64,000 bases of DNA, taken from Unio delphinus. Taxonomy: Eukaryota; Mollusca; Bivalvia; Unionida; Unionidae. Positions within the stretch are counted from its first letter, which is position 1; the number at the start of each line of letters is the position of its first letter. The translations under genes were made by a program, and so were the position numbers. The notes beneath the pieces were generated by a model. The model was not told the DNA's origin. It was given only the letters and a program-made list of their open reading frames with translations, and ran no database searches. Location: positions 3,456,501-3,520,500 of the forward strand of contig JAQISU010000123.1 of NCBI GenBank assembly GCA_029339505.1, written 5' to 3'. Positions 34,316 to 41,904 of this stretch are shown in pieces.

Positions 34316-34500
34316 GCTATTCTACATTCAAGTGTAAACAAAACCGCAAAATCGAAACTTTGGTTTTGAATGTCAATAATAACGTTCATACCACGTGTGA
34401 CGGTGTGGTTTTGTTTACACTTGAATTTCGGCTAATGCCCAATTATAATAAAGACGAATTTGTATATATACACTCATTACGACGAGGTGATATAAAATAG
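34279..34500 (+). CDS. possible small protein over a long hairpin (element A)
   Basis: 73 codons from an ATG at 34,279 that lies inside the last 59-bp repeat. The frame spans 20-bp inverted arms (34,326-34,345 and 34,407-34,426; ATTCAAGTGTAAACAAAACC and its complement). No homologue in B and no recognised motif. The hairpin may be the real feature and the frame incidental. Confidence 0.25.
   Translation: MNELISMTMDDAGYSTFKCKQNRKIETLVLNVNNNVHTTCDGVVLFTLEFRLMPNYNKDEFVYIHSLRRGDIK
34326..34426. repeat. 20-bp perfect inverted repeat with 61-bp loop
   Basis: Arms ATTCAAGTGTAAACAAAACC (34,326-34,345) and its exact complement (34,407-34,426). Situated between the late and early gene blocks of A. 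Confidence 0.8.
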
Positions 34501-34890
34501 GTGTAGTGATTGTAATTATTTGTTTGTTTATTAGCGATCACTGACAACGTTGAAAACACATATAATACTTGAAACAGACATTAAAAAAAATGTTTAAATA
34601 CGACGTGTTTATAAAACAGTTCTTGAAATTCGAAGAATTTTAGACTTGAAAAAAGACAAAATTGATTATGTTTTGTTCAGATTTATTTAATTATAACAGC
34701 CAATGAAAAATCGAAGATTTTCCAACACTAGCGTTTCCGTGTTTAAGATCCGTAACTCTGTCATTGGTGGAAATCCTATGGATTTCACACGCGTTATACC
34801 TAACGGAGTTATCTCCCATGTGAAATTGCAAAATTGAAGATTTTCAATGGAAATTCTTTCACAATTTCACGAAGCAATTTCCAATGCAAA
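34501..34890. other. non-coding segment rich in palindromes (element A)
   Basis: No open frame. Contains GAAATTC-GAA-GAATTTT (about 34,624), GAAAAATC-GAA-GATTTTC (34,705-34,723), a GGAAACGC/TAGTGTT type copy (34,724-34,738, minus) and GGAAATCC-TAT-GGATTTC (34,769-34,786). These could be 3'-end hairpins of the HNH gene to the right. Confidence 0.7.
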
Positions 34891-35376
34891 TTATACATAA
34901 ACAAACTGAATTTTGTTTTTAAAACGCTTTGAAAAAGCGGTCTTATAAATTCCTTCTGCTACTTTTTGTACCGAGGGGGGGAAAATATCGAAATACCTAC
35001 CAGCTTCTGTCATTGATTGAAATACCATCTCCGTGTCAGTATTAAACGATCTTACAGGTCTAGCAATTTTCGGGTATTTCCCAGTTCTTCCTCGTTTTGT
35101 GTTTTCACATTGAGAAATAGCTTGAAGGTTGTTCAATTTGTTATTCTTGGGATTAGAATCAATATGATCAATAACAAAACCATCCTTGATTAATCCATTA
35201 TGCACTTCATAAACGAAACGGTGATTGAGATACATTTTCCCTCCAGCATTAAACATCAAATAACCCATACCATTATCCCGCCCAACAGATTTCTTATTTT
35301 TACTGTGTCTAACAACACCATCACTAGAAGCTTCGTAATTTTTAATAACAGGATGTCTTTGAAATTCTTGGCTCAT
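34891..35376 (-). CDS. free-standing HNH endonuclease, NUMOD4/NUMOD1-like (element A)
   Basis: 161 residues from an ATG at 35,376. N-terminal NUMOD4-like box (HPVIKNYEASSDGVVRH, 7-23), central HNH core (HRFVYEVHNG, then FVIDHIDSNPKNNKLNNLQA with the His-Asn metal/catalytic signature), and C-terminal NUMOD1-like repeat (FQSMTEAGRYFDIFPPSVQK). This is the homing-endonuclease architecture found in phages and large DNA viruses. Intact in both A and B (50,140-50,631). It may promote element spread or target competing copies. Confidence 0.88.
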   Translation of the reverse strand: MSQEFQRHPVIKNYEASSDGVVRHSKNKKSVGRDNGMGYLMFNAGGKMYLNHRFVYEVHNGLIKDGFVIDHIDSNPKNNKLNNLQAISQCENTKRGRTGKYPKIARPVRSFNTDTEMVFQSMTEAGRYFDIFPPSVQKVAEGIYKTAFSKRFKNKIQFVYV

Positions 35377-35393
35377 TTGTATATATAATATAT

Positions 35394-35723
35394 CTATTTG
35401 TCTAATTCATTAATTGGCTGAATTATAACATTAACAAATCTTTTTATATAGTCATCCGTAGTTTTTATGATTTTGCTATTGACGTCGTCAGGATTTTTGA
35501 TTCTTCGCTTGTCATAATAACGTTTTAACTCTCTATAACGCTTACCCCCGCAATTAATGCATAACTGCGACTTGCCTCTTACACCTACCCCACAATGCAA
35601 GCATGGTAGAGGTCCCTCCGAACCGTTTCTCACACTCTGCATATGATACCCACAGAATTCATTTCTGCATGATTTGTTACACGGAGTCTTTGATCCAATC
35701 ATAAGCCATTTGCAATGATTCAT
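35394..35723 (-). CDS. zinc-finger protein (element A)
   Basis: 109 residues from an ATG at 35,723. Cys/His clusters: HCKWLMIGSKTPCNKSCRNE with FCGYH following, then CLHCGVGVRGKSQLCINCGG, enough for two zinc sites. A basic helix follows (KRYRELKRYYDKRRIKNP). Intact and close to identical in B (49,781-50,110). It probably binds DNA or RNA. It shares a 42-bp intergenic region with the divergent polymerase gene, hinting at co-regulation with replication. Confidence 0.8.
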   Translation of the reverse strand: MNHCKWLMIGSKTPCNKSCRNEFCGYHMQSVRNGSEGPLPCLHCGVGVRGKSQLCINCGGKRYRELKRYYDKRRIKNPDDVNSKIIKTTDDYIKRFVNVIIQPINELDK

Positions 35724-35765
35724 TATATAAAATTTTCTTATTTAAATACTTGTTTTAATTATAAT
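35724..35765. promoter_or_regulatory. bidirectional AT-rich promoter between zinc-finger and polymerase genes (A)
   Basis: 42 bp containing TATATAAAATTTTCTTA and TTTTAATTATAAT directly next to both start codons. The same position in B keeps an AT-rich spacer. Many starts in A and B are preceded within about 15 nt by TATA(A/T)AAT-like sequence, implying very short leaders. Confidence 0.5.
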
Positions 35766-38700
35766 ATGAAGGAGTTCAAGAGATTATCGAAAATTAAACC
35801 TTGGAAAAATGTTAGATTTAATCTCGATAGAATCTCTGATATACCTAAAAGTCTAGTAGATGATAAACCACTATTGAGTAAAATCAGCGACTGTTTTAAT
35901 GAGTTTAAGCGTGATGGAGCATCTCATACGTGGTCGACATTTCGAATTATTGATGAAGATGTCAATATACCCGTAATTGATGCTACTATGAATGATATAA
36001 GAGCAGCTGTGATACTTTCACACCTTGGCGGGAAATCTCTACGGAGGTATTTTTTTAGAATAAAATTCATTATCGAAGAGGAAGGTGAATGGATTATCAG
36101 AGATAAATTTGACCCAATCCTTAAGGATAAAAAAACTGTTATTGTGAGTAGAGATTCCAAACCAGGAATTCTAACTGGAATTGACAAACCATACTATGAG
36201 AAATCTTACCCTGTAACAGCAGTTGTGTATGGGTTATATCCAATAAATAATAATCCTAATATTACAAAACTAGCTCCGATGTTTTCATCATCAGTGGCTT
36301 TGCCACTTAATTGTGTAGCAACACGGTTAATAGAACACTTCACAAATGCATCCCGGGGAAACAAATTAACTGATCTACGAAGAAAAAAAATAACCGAATG
36401 GGAACTAACAGTGAATCAACATGGAGCAAGGATTTCCGATATAGCTAAATTAGAAGCATTATTAAAATTTCCAATATCGGTAGCGACAATAACCGGAGAA
36501 GTATTATACGAACCGAAATATCAATCGCGAGGAGCTCCAATTGAAATTATTGATCATAACAAACACGCGTGGACACCCGCGGTAAATATATTTCCACGAG
36601 AAAGAACTGTTCGATATATCCCTAAAGAATTTTCTAGGGATGATTTCTATGAAGAGAAATTATTTGATGCTATTCACGCGTTAACCAAAGACGACCCTGT
36701 GTCAGTATGGTTACTCAGGAGTAATGAGGATCCGGAAATAGGATTTGATCAGTTTGTAAAACCAAATGGTGAATTATATCGAACTGAAGAATTAGATAAT
36801 AGAATGAGAAAAATCGCTAATGAGTATTTAGAAGGAAACACTAGCATTTCTACAGAAAAACTACTTACGGATAGTTTTACTATTCCATCAGTGGTAGCTC
36901 ACTTCGCACGAGAAAAGAATTCATGGCGTCCAACACGAAGTGATTTTCTGGAGGATGTGAAGTTGAGTTGCGTCGAATTTGGTCATGGAGGATTGTGGAA
37001 TACGAAATACTCACGTGATGGTATGATTTCAATTGATATATCCGCGTGTTATCCTGGAAGTTTTCTCGGATATGGAGAATGCTCTGAGTACTTCAAACGA
37101 TTTGGACACCCCACACATGAAATGACTCGTGTTGCGATTAATGGTCCATTGCCTGATTTTGATTTAACCGGGTTCGCTCGTGTGATATCATTCGAATTAG
37201 CTACAGGGTTACATCCGTGTAGTTATCTTTGGCTTGGTAGACATATGTATGAAAAAGCGTGGATGCCAATTGTGCTATTGCGGTATATGATCGATTGTGG
37301 TATGCTAATATCGTTAATTGTCAGTGAAGCGATTATTTGTTATAACGCTCAGAAAGTTGTTTGGTTACCAAAACCCGATCTAGAAAAAATAATTAACGAA
37401 CAACGAAAACAATTTCTAGATGGAAATTCGAAGAATTTCAGCGAGGAACAAATCATAGATTGGTCTAAGAAATTATTCGAAGGTAGTAATAGAGAGGCTA
37501 AAGATCTCGGACGAAAAATAATCGGTAAATTTACTCAAGGTGGAAGATTTGATAATGCAAAATATTCTTCGAGATTAATCATAGACGATGAAGAATACAA
37601 TTTCATAATATCTGATTTAATAAAAAAAGGGAAATTTGTAACCCGTAAGAATGCTTTTCTATCAGGGGAATTAGATGAGGAAGCTTACAAATCTGCGAGC
37701 GGAACTAATAATGTTTGGGTAGATGATGTCCTTCGAAATGGTAAGAAATTAGGTACGGTTGTTACCTACTGTGATGGAAAAAGTTGTCAATACACACAAT
37801 TGAGAAGTTCTATGCTAGCCTATTCTTGTATTAATCTATTCTCGATGATAAATAGATTTCCTAATACCGCGGTTAGAGTAGCTACTGATTCGATGTATAT
37901 CCATGAGAAATACAAATCAGATGTAGCTAAATTCACAGATCCTAAGGAAGCGTGGGGAAATTGGAGGTTTAAAAAAGAAACATTACATGAGTATTGTAAA
38001 TCCGCAGACGTTGCTATGGATGATAAATACTTGAAAAGTAACCATAATATCTCAGAGATTCAATCAGAATTTTCTACTGCACCGCCCGTATCAGATCCGA
38101 TTTGTAGATACAAGACAGTTTATTTAAACGGCTGTGGTGGATCAGGAAAGACAACTCGTGCAATCGAATTATTTCGTAATAGAAACACAAGTGTTTCTAA
38201 CATGATTGTGTTAACACCAACTCACAGACTCGCCAGAGAGATGATAGCGCGGGGGGTAAAAGCCTGTACTTATCACAGCTTCTTTCGATGGAAAGGCGAT
38301 ACATGGACTCCTGATCGAATAGGAGATAAATTCATTCCTGATGTAATAATCTGGGATGAAATATGCACGGTATCATTGACAGTATTACAGATATTTCTTG
38401 AATGGTTGTTATTGAAAAATAAAAAAGTCGTCATGTGCGGGGATCACGGCCAACCGCAGCCATTTGTTGGTGGATCTCCACATGAATGGCTAAAAGGATT
38501 TGTAGATTATTATGAAGAGATTAATACCGACCATAGATCACTTGATGAACAATTACGCGAGTTCAAAGCGCTAATTAGATTGCAACCGGATAAAATCCAA
38601 TGTGAAATAGCGCGTAAAATAATCTCTGAAACTCCCATGAATGATTTTTGGGAAATGTGGAAGCCAAATGATTTAATAATCGCGAGTAGAAAAATAGTCA

Positions 38701-39395
38701 GAGACGCACTTCAGATGAAGTTGTTTGCGCTACATAAAGAAAAATTTGCAACACTTCCAGTACCACTCTGTTATAGACCTAAGGATACACGAAAGCAGAA
38801 TATCGACGTTGACATTCCTGGACAACAACAAAAGCAGAATTTAGTATTAAATGATATTGTGCTGGTTGATATCAGCGTCGTTAAAGATGCATTAGGTGCT
38901 GATAAATCCCCATGGACGTTAGGTTATGCAGCAACAATACACTCTTCACAGGGATTGACTATATCCGATACAACTCTTTGGATAGTAGATAATCATATTG
39001 AGTGGTCAAATTTAGTTTATCTCGCAGTATCCAGAGTACGGCGAATAAACCAACTTCGAAGAATTGTGGTTAATGATAATGACAATACAATAAGTAATAT
39101 ACACACCGATGATAATATAATCAGAAAAAAACTCTCTGGTTATAAACAACAGGATAAAAAAAATAAAAGAGAATTTGACATTGATGCTGAATTAATTAAG
39201 ACACTAAAGCAACAACAGAACAATCACTGCGCGAGTTGTAATTGTATAATGAGTTGGAATTGGTCGGATAAAGATCCTCGCCAATTCACCGTAGATAGAA
39301 AAGATAACAATCTCGGTCATGTCAGAAACAATGTGAGGTTGACTTGTCTTGAGTGCAACAGACGCCGGGGTGACAGCACCTTAGGTGCTAGTTAA
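35766..39395 (+). CDS. DNA polymerase B - SF1 helicase - HNH-like fusion (element A)
   Basis: 1,209 residues from the ATG at 35,766 (MKEFKRL, conserved in B). Polymerase palm motifs: A at ISIDISACYPGS (about 420-432), B at RKIIGKFTQGGRFDNAKYS (about 580-598), C at VRVATDSMYIH (about 702-712). No clear exonuclease triad is visible in the N-terminal 400 residues. After the palm an SF1 helicase begins: Walker A NGCGGSGKTTRA (about 788-799), Walker B DVIIWDEIC (about 857), motif III VMCGDHGQPQP (about 888), motif V ATIHSSQGLTI, motif VI YLAVSRVRRINQL. The last 50 residues form an HNH-type zinc domain (CASCNC, FTVDRKDNN, LTCLECNRRRG). Likely protein-primed replication with a built-in unwinding motor. 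Its 3' end overlaps the convergent integrase gene by 8 nt. Confidence 0.92.
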   Translation: MKEFKRLSKIKPWKNVRFNLDRISDIPKSLVDDKPLLSKISDCFNEFKRDGASHTWSTFRIIDEDVNIPVIDATMNDIRAAVILSHLGGKSLRRYFFRIKFIIEEEGEWIIRDKFDPILKDKKTVIVSRDSKPGILTGIDKPYYEKSYPVTAVVYGLYPINNNPNITKLAPMFSSSVALPLNCVATRLIEHFTNASRGNKLTDLRRKKITEWELTVNQHGARISDIAKLEALLKFPISVATITGEVLYEPKYQSRGAPIEIIDHNKHAWTPAVNIFPRERTVRYIPKEFSRDDFYEEKLFDAIHALTKDDPVSVWLLRSNEDPEIGFDQFVKPNGELYRTEELDNRMRKIANEYLEGNTSISTEKLLTDSFTIPSVVAHFAREKNSWRPTRSDFLEDVKLSCVEFGHGGLWNTKYSRDGMISIDISACYPGSFLGYGECSEYFKRFGHPTHEMTRVAINGPLPDFDLTGFARVISFELATGLHPCSYLWLGRHMYEKAWMPIVLLRYMIDCGMLISLIVSEAIICYNAQKVVWLPKPDLEKIINEQRKQFLDGNSKNFSEEQIIDWSKKLFEGSNREAKDLGRKIIGKFTQGGRFDNAKYSSRLIIDDEEYNFIISDLIKKGKFVTRKNAFLSGELDEEAYKSASGTNNVWVDDVLRNGKKLGTVVTYCDGKSCQYTQLRSSMLAYSCINLFSMINRFPNTAVRVATDSMYIHEKYKSDVAKFTDPKEAWGNWRFKKETLHEYCKSADVAMDDKYLKSNHNISEIQSEFSTAPPVSDPICRYKTVYLNGCGGSGKTTRAIELFRNRNTSVSNMIVLTPTHRLAREMIARGVKACTYHSFFRWKGDTWTPDRIGDKFIPDVIIWDEICTVSLTVLQIFLEWLLLKNKKVVMCGDHGQPQPFVGGSPHEWLKGFVDYYEEINTDHRSLDEQLREFKALIRLQPDKIQCEIARKIISETPMNDFWEMWKPNDLIIASRKIVRDALQMKLFALHKEKFATLPVPLCYRPKDTRKQNIDVDIPGQQQKQNLVLNDIVLVDISVVKDALGADKSPWTLGYAATIHSSQGLTISDTTLWIVDNHIEWSNLVYLAVSRVRRINQLRRIVVNDNDNTISNIHTDDNIIRKKLSGYKQQDKKNKREFDIDAELIKTLKQQQNNHCASCNCIMSWNWSDKDPRQFTVDRKDNNLGHVRNNVRLTCLECNRRRGDSTLGAS
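36834..36851 (+). repeat. 18-bp palindrome inside the polymerase gene (A)
   Basis: GGAAACACTAGCATTTCT, translated GNTSIS. At the homologous codon position B has a different palindrome (48,558-48,575). Confidence 0.85.
37422..37439 (+). repeat. 18-bp palindrome inside the polymerase gene (A)
   Basis: GGAAATTCGAAGAATTTC, translated GNSKNF, before the SEEQ box. B lacks it at the same place (near 47,985). Confidence 0.85.
38181..38198 (+). repeat. 18-bp palindrome inside the helicase domain (A)
   Basis: AGAAACACAAGTGTTTCT, translated RNTSVS, between Walker A and the TPTHRLA motif. One B copy lacks it (near 44,810). The other has a long repeat-rich insertion at the same place (47,156-47,330). 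Confidence 0.85.
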
Positions 39396-40344
39396 GACCA
39401 CGCGGTGGTAATTGAGTATCCTCAGGAATCACTTGTAATTGTTCGCGTGTAAATCCTCGCTGAGGAGCAGTTGAATCCAGTTTATAGATTGGAGGTCTAC
39501 CAGTTGATCGTGTTATACCGGATATTTTATGCGTAGTGACACTCCAAATAGGATCAGTAGCTCTTTTTTTACCACCCTCAAGCTCTCCTGGTTCGTATAA
39601 GTACCTTACAATGACATTACTACCAAGAATTGGTTCTTTGAAATCTTTTTGTGAAATTCCTTGGATTTCCATTTTGATAGACGCCTTCTTAATAGCGTTG
39701 ACAGGTTTCATATTAATTGTTCTAGTAATCTCATTATTGATTGCGGTAATCACAGCTGGTAATCTCTTGACCCATTCACGGGATCGTTTATCCTGGATGA
39801 ATTCTTTCGCGTATTGATATCCAAATAACCGCTCAGCAAGGGTTTTATTAAACCGTTCAACAATTGCCTGATCGCGATGTAGCGCAGTGTGTCCTCGTCT
39901 GATGGCGACATTATGATGTTTCATCGTAGATGTAACAACACCTTGAAATTCCTTGCCAGGATCAACTTGTAACAGATTTGGCCAGCGCAGAGGACCTCGT
40001 CGATAAATTTTTTCAAATGCAGAAGCTACTTCAGTAGATGATTTTGTTTTTAACGGTTCTGCTTCTTTGTATCGACTTGCAATATCAACTAACGTTAACG
40101 CGTATTTGTAACCGTTGTCATGCGGCAGAAATAGTATATCAGCTTGATGAACTTCATTAGGTGTTGTAACATCAAAATGCGAATAGTTAATTTGTTTAGG
40201 CGCTGGTAGATAAATTTGCCATATTGCCTGTTTAGATAACCAGTTTGCCGCTGTCGTTTTTTTCACCTTTGATGCACTAGCTAGTTTATTGATTGCTGCG
40301 TAACCTCTCCAGTATCCTCTCGGAGAATAATAAATAGATTCCAT
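39388..40344 (-). CDS. retroviral-type (rve) integrase (element A)
   Basis: 318 residues from an ATG at 40,344. DDE core: first Asp in HQADILFLPHDNG (about residue 68), second in LLQVDPGKEFQG (about 129), Glu in DQAIVERFNKTLAERLFGY (about 164), spacing typical of rve integrases. An N-terminal helix bundle and a C-terminal basic/beta region (VIVRYLYEPGELEGGKKRAT, WSVTTHKISGITR) would bind the TIR ends. It inserts the element and makes the 5-bp duplication seen here. Convergent with polymerase, 8-nt overlap. B's copy is broken by two stops. Confidence 0.93.
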   Translation of the reverse strand: MESIYYSPRGYWRGYAAINKLASASKVKKTTAANWLSKQAIWQIYLPAPKQINYSHFDVTTPNEVHQADILFLPHDNGYKYALTLVDIASRYKEAEPLKTKSSTEVASAFEKIYRRGPLRWPNLLQVDPGKEFQGVVTSTMKHHNVAIRRGHTALHRDQAIVERFNKTLAERLFGYQYAKEFIQDKRSREWVKRLPAVITAINNEITRTINMKPVNAIKKASIKMEIQGISQKDFKEPILGSNVIVRYLYEPGELEGGKKRATDPIWSVTTHKISGITRSTGRPPIYKLDSTAPQRGFTREQLQVIPEDTQLPPRGLN

Positions 40345-40347
40345 ATT

Positions 40348-40363
40348 AAAATGCTAGCATTTT
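40348..40363. repeat. 16-bp perfect palindrome between PLA2 and integrase genes (A)
   Basis: AAAATGCTAGCATTTT. It touches the PLA2 stop codon and precedes the integrase start. B has no palindrome at this junction. Confidence 0.85.
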
Positions 40364-40878
40364 CAATTACCAGCACCTAACATCAATTTACCCTTCATAG
40401 CAGATTTTACCAACCAAGAAGCCAACTTTTCTTTGAAGGATTTATCAGGAATAGCATTTAACGCATGAATTAATTTTACATCTGCGAGATGTCTGTGTTG
40501 AAGATTGCTGCTTTTATAAGCGACATCATGAGCATGACACGCCTTATCAATAGCGTTTATTGGATACTCGCCGGGTCGGGGCTGATTTTGATCATCAAGT
40601 CTGATATCTAATCGTGTCCCCGGTCCACAGTAGCTATATCCTGGAAGGTGCTTTTCTCCTGGATACTTTGCCCACGGTGTTCCTGGGAGTTTTGTCAATT
40701 TGGCTGCAATATCACCTCCTCGTTTTTTTTTTAAAGGTTTCGTGGAAGTAAATCTAAATTTTTTCGTACTACATTGTACGCATTTACCAGAAAGCGCTGA
40801 TCGATTATTTTTCGTTGTAATCGTCGTCAAGTCATTTGTGCCAGTACGCGTCCTACATTTCACACAATATAAATCCAT
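40363..40878 (-). CDS. zinc-ribbon / phospholipase A2 virion protein (element A)
   Basis: 171 residues from the ATG at 40,878 (MDLYCVKC); a longer frame to 40,899 is not conserved. N-terminal zinc ribbon (YCVKC ... GKCVQCSTKK, residues 4-41), basic linker KPLKKKRGG, then a parvovirus VP1-type phospholipase A2 domain: calcium loop GYSYCGPGTRLD and catalytic His-Asp in DKACHAHDVAYKSS. It ends in an Ala/Lys helix. Such domains let incoming particles breach endosomes. Found in several invertebrate Polintons/adintoviruses. Divergent from the ATPase gene, 19 bp apart. B's copy has a frameshift near 42,250. Confidence 0.9.
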   Translation of the reverse strand: MDLYCVKCRTRTGTNDLTTITTKNNRSALSGKCVQCSTKKFRFTSTKPLKKKRGGDIAAKLTKLPGTPWAKYPGEKHLPGYSYCGPGTRLDIRLDDQNQPRPGEYPINAIDKACHAHDVAYKSSNLQHRHLADVKLIHALNAIPDKSFKEKLASWLVKSAMKGKLMLGAGN

Positions 40879-40897
40879 AATTATATTATATAACGGC
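40879..40897. promoter_or_regulatory. 19-bp bidirectional AT-rich promoter, PLA2/ATPase (A)
   Basis: AATTATATTATATAACGGC separates two divergent ATGs. Both genes must have near-leaderless transcripts or promoters inside the opposite gene. The same spacing is kept in B (42,105-42,129). Confidence 0.5.
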
Positions 40898-41560
40898 ATG
40901 AATGTAATTGATTATTCAGCTACTCGACGACGGGAACCTATTAGACACCATGCAATGTTACCAAATTCTATTCGCGCGATTATCATCGGACCATCTGGAA
41001 GTGGTAAAACACAATTGCTACTTAATTTGATAACGAGATGGATGAAGTGGGATAAATTGTACATGATTGCTCCGAGTGTAGACGATCAACGATGTTATGA
41101 AGTATTAAAGGATTTTAATGATGCCGCGCAAGAAATTAACGGCGATGGTGTTATTGATTTTATAACCGATATCGAAGAGGCACCTAGTATTGATGATATT
41201 GATGGAAGTATTAACAATTTAGTCGTATATGATGATATTATGTTAGATAATCAAAAGAATCCTGCTAGAATATTTTCCAGAGGCAGACATAAAAACACCG
41301 ATGTGATATATATCACTCAACGTTACACTCAAATACCAAAACTGATCAGAGATAACTGCAATATGCTGTGTGTATTTAACGGAGTTGATACTCATACTCT
41401 TAGAAATATTTGGCAAACTTGGTGCGGTGGTGATATGGATCATAATCGATTTAGAAATTTCTTTAGCCACGCTCAGACAATCCCACACGGATTTGTGACG
41501 ATAAATTTATCAGACCCTCGGACAAGATATCGTGTCGGACTTGATCAAATATTTAATTAG
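40898..41560 (+). CDS. A32/FtsK-like genome-packaging ATPase (element A)
   Basis: 220 residues from the ATG at 40,898 (MNVIDYSATRR). The longer frame to 40,700 is antisense to PLA2 and not conserved. Walker A RAIIIGPSGSGKTQLLLNLI (about 25-44), Walker B INNLVVYDDIMLDNQKNP (about 106-123), motor segment DVIYITQRYTQIPKLIRDNC, C-terminal TRYRVGLDQIFN. It pumps element DNA into capsids. The stop is followed at once by a GAAATCC-TTC-GGATTTCC hairpin (41,562-41,579) and then the TIR. Confidence 0.93.
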   Translation: MNVIDYSATRRREPIRHHAMLPNSIRAIIIGPSGSGKTQLLLNLITRWMKWDKLYMIAPSVDDQRCYEVLKDFNDAAQEINGDGVIDFITDIEEAPSIDDIDGSINNLVVYDDIMLDNQKNPARIFSRGRHKNTDVIYITQRYTQIPKLIRDNCNMLCVFNGVDTHTLRNIWQTWCGGDMDHNRFRNFFSHAQTIPHGFVTINLSDPRTRYRVGLDQIFN

Positions 41561-41561
41561 T

Positions 41562-41579
41562 GAAATCCTTCGGATTTCC
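41562..41579. terminator. 18-bp palindrome directly after the ATPase stop codon (A)
   Basis: GAAATCCTTCGGATTTCC, 7-bp stem with a TTC-type loop, starting 1 nt after the TAG. Candidate 3'-end hairpin. Confidence 0.6.
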
Positions 41580-41594
41580 AATCGAAGATTTTCA

Positions 41595-41899
41595 TAGCAG
41601 CCGAGGAGGTGAACGTCAACTAAATGGCGTCTTTTTTTTTACCCGAAAACTCCACGAATTTTCCAAGCATCGTAGCAGCAAAGGGGATGGTGACAACAAA
41701 AATGGCGTCGTTTTTTTTTTAATTTTATTTTGATGAATGGAGGCTTATATTAAGCATTTTCGAGAAAGCCTCAGTTTACTAAATCGACGCCTGTAAAAGT
41801 TGGTCTGTTCACACTCTCTGCATTTTGTTAGATATTTTCGGTTTCCGTAGAAGCCTTATTTTTGCTTGAAAACTTGGTCTGTTCACCTCCTCTGCTGCT
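41595..41899 (-). repeat. right TIR of element A
   Basis: 305-bp inverted copy of 25,164-25,468. By eye I find no mismatch. Confidence 0.95.
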
Positions 41900-41904
41900 C
41901 CCGA
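41900..41904. repeat. target-site duplication of element A, right copy
   Basis: CCCGA, matching 25,159-25,163. Confidence 0.9.

Larger units (their letters stand above)
25164..41899. mobile_element. element A: apparently intact Polinton/adintovirus-like element, nested in B
   Basis: 16,736 bp between 305-bp TIRs that look identical by eye. It encodes the hallmark Polinton set (polymerase B, rve integrase, adenain-like protease, packaging ATPase, double jelly-roll capsid, penton-like protein) plus Zn-ribbon/PLA2, fibre-like, membrane, core, zinc-finger and HNH proteins. All main frames are open. Late structural genes read leftward from about 33.2 to 25.5 kb; replication and integration genes occupy the right third. 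Intact genes and identical TIRs point to a recent insertion. Confidence 0.94.

Noticed and set aside
35924..36187. Minus-strand frame inside the polymerase gene
   Set aside because: Shadow frame; a similar shadow in B reflects coding conservation on the other strand.
40700..40897. N-terminal extension of the ATPase frame
   Set aside because: Antisense to the PLA2 gene and not conserved; the ATG at 40,898 matches B's start.
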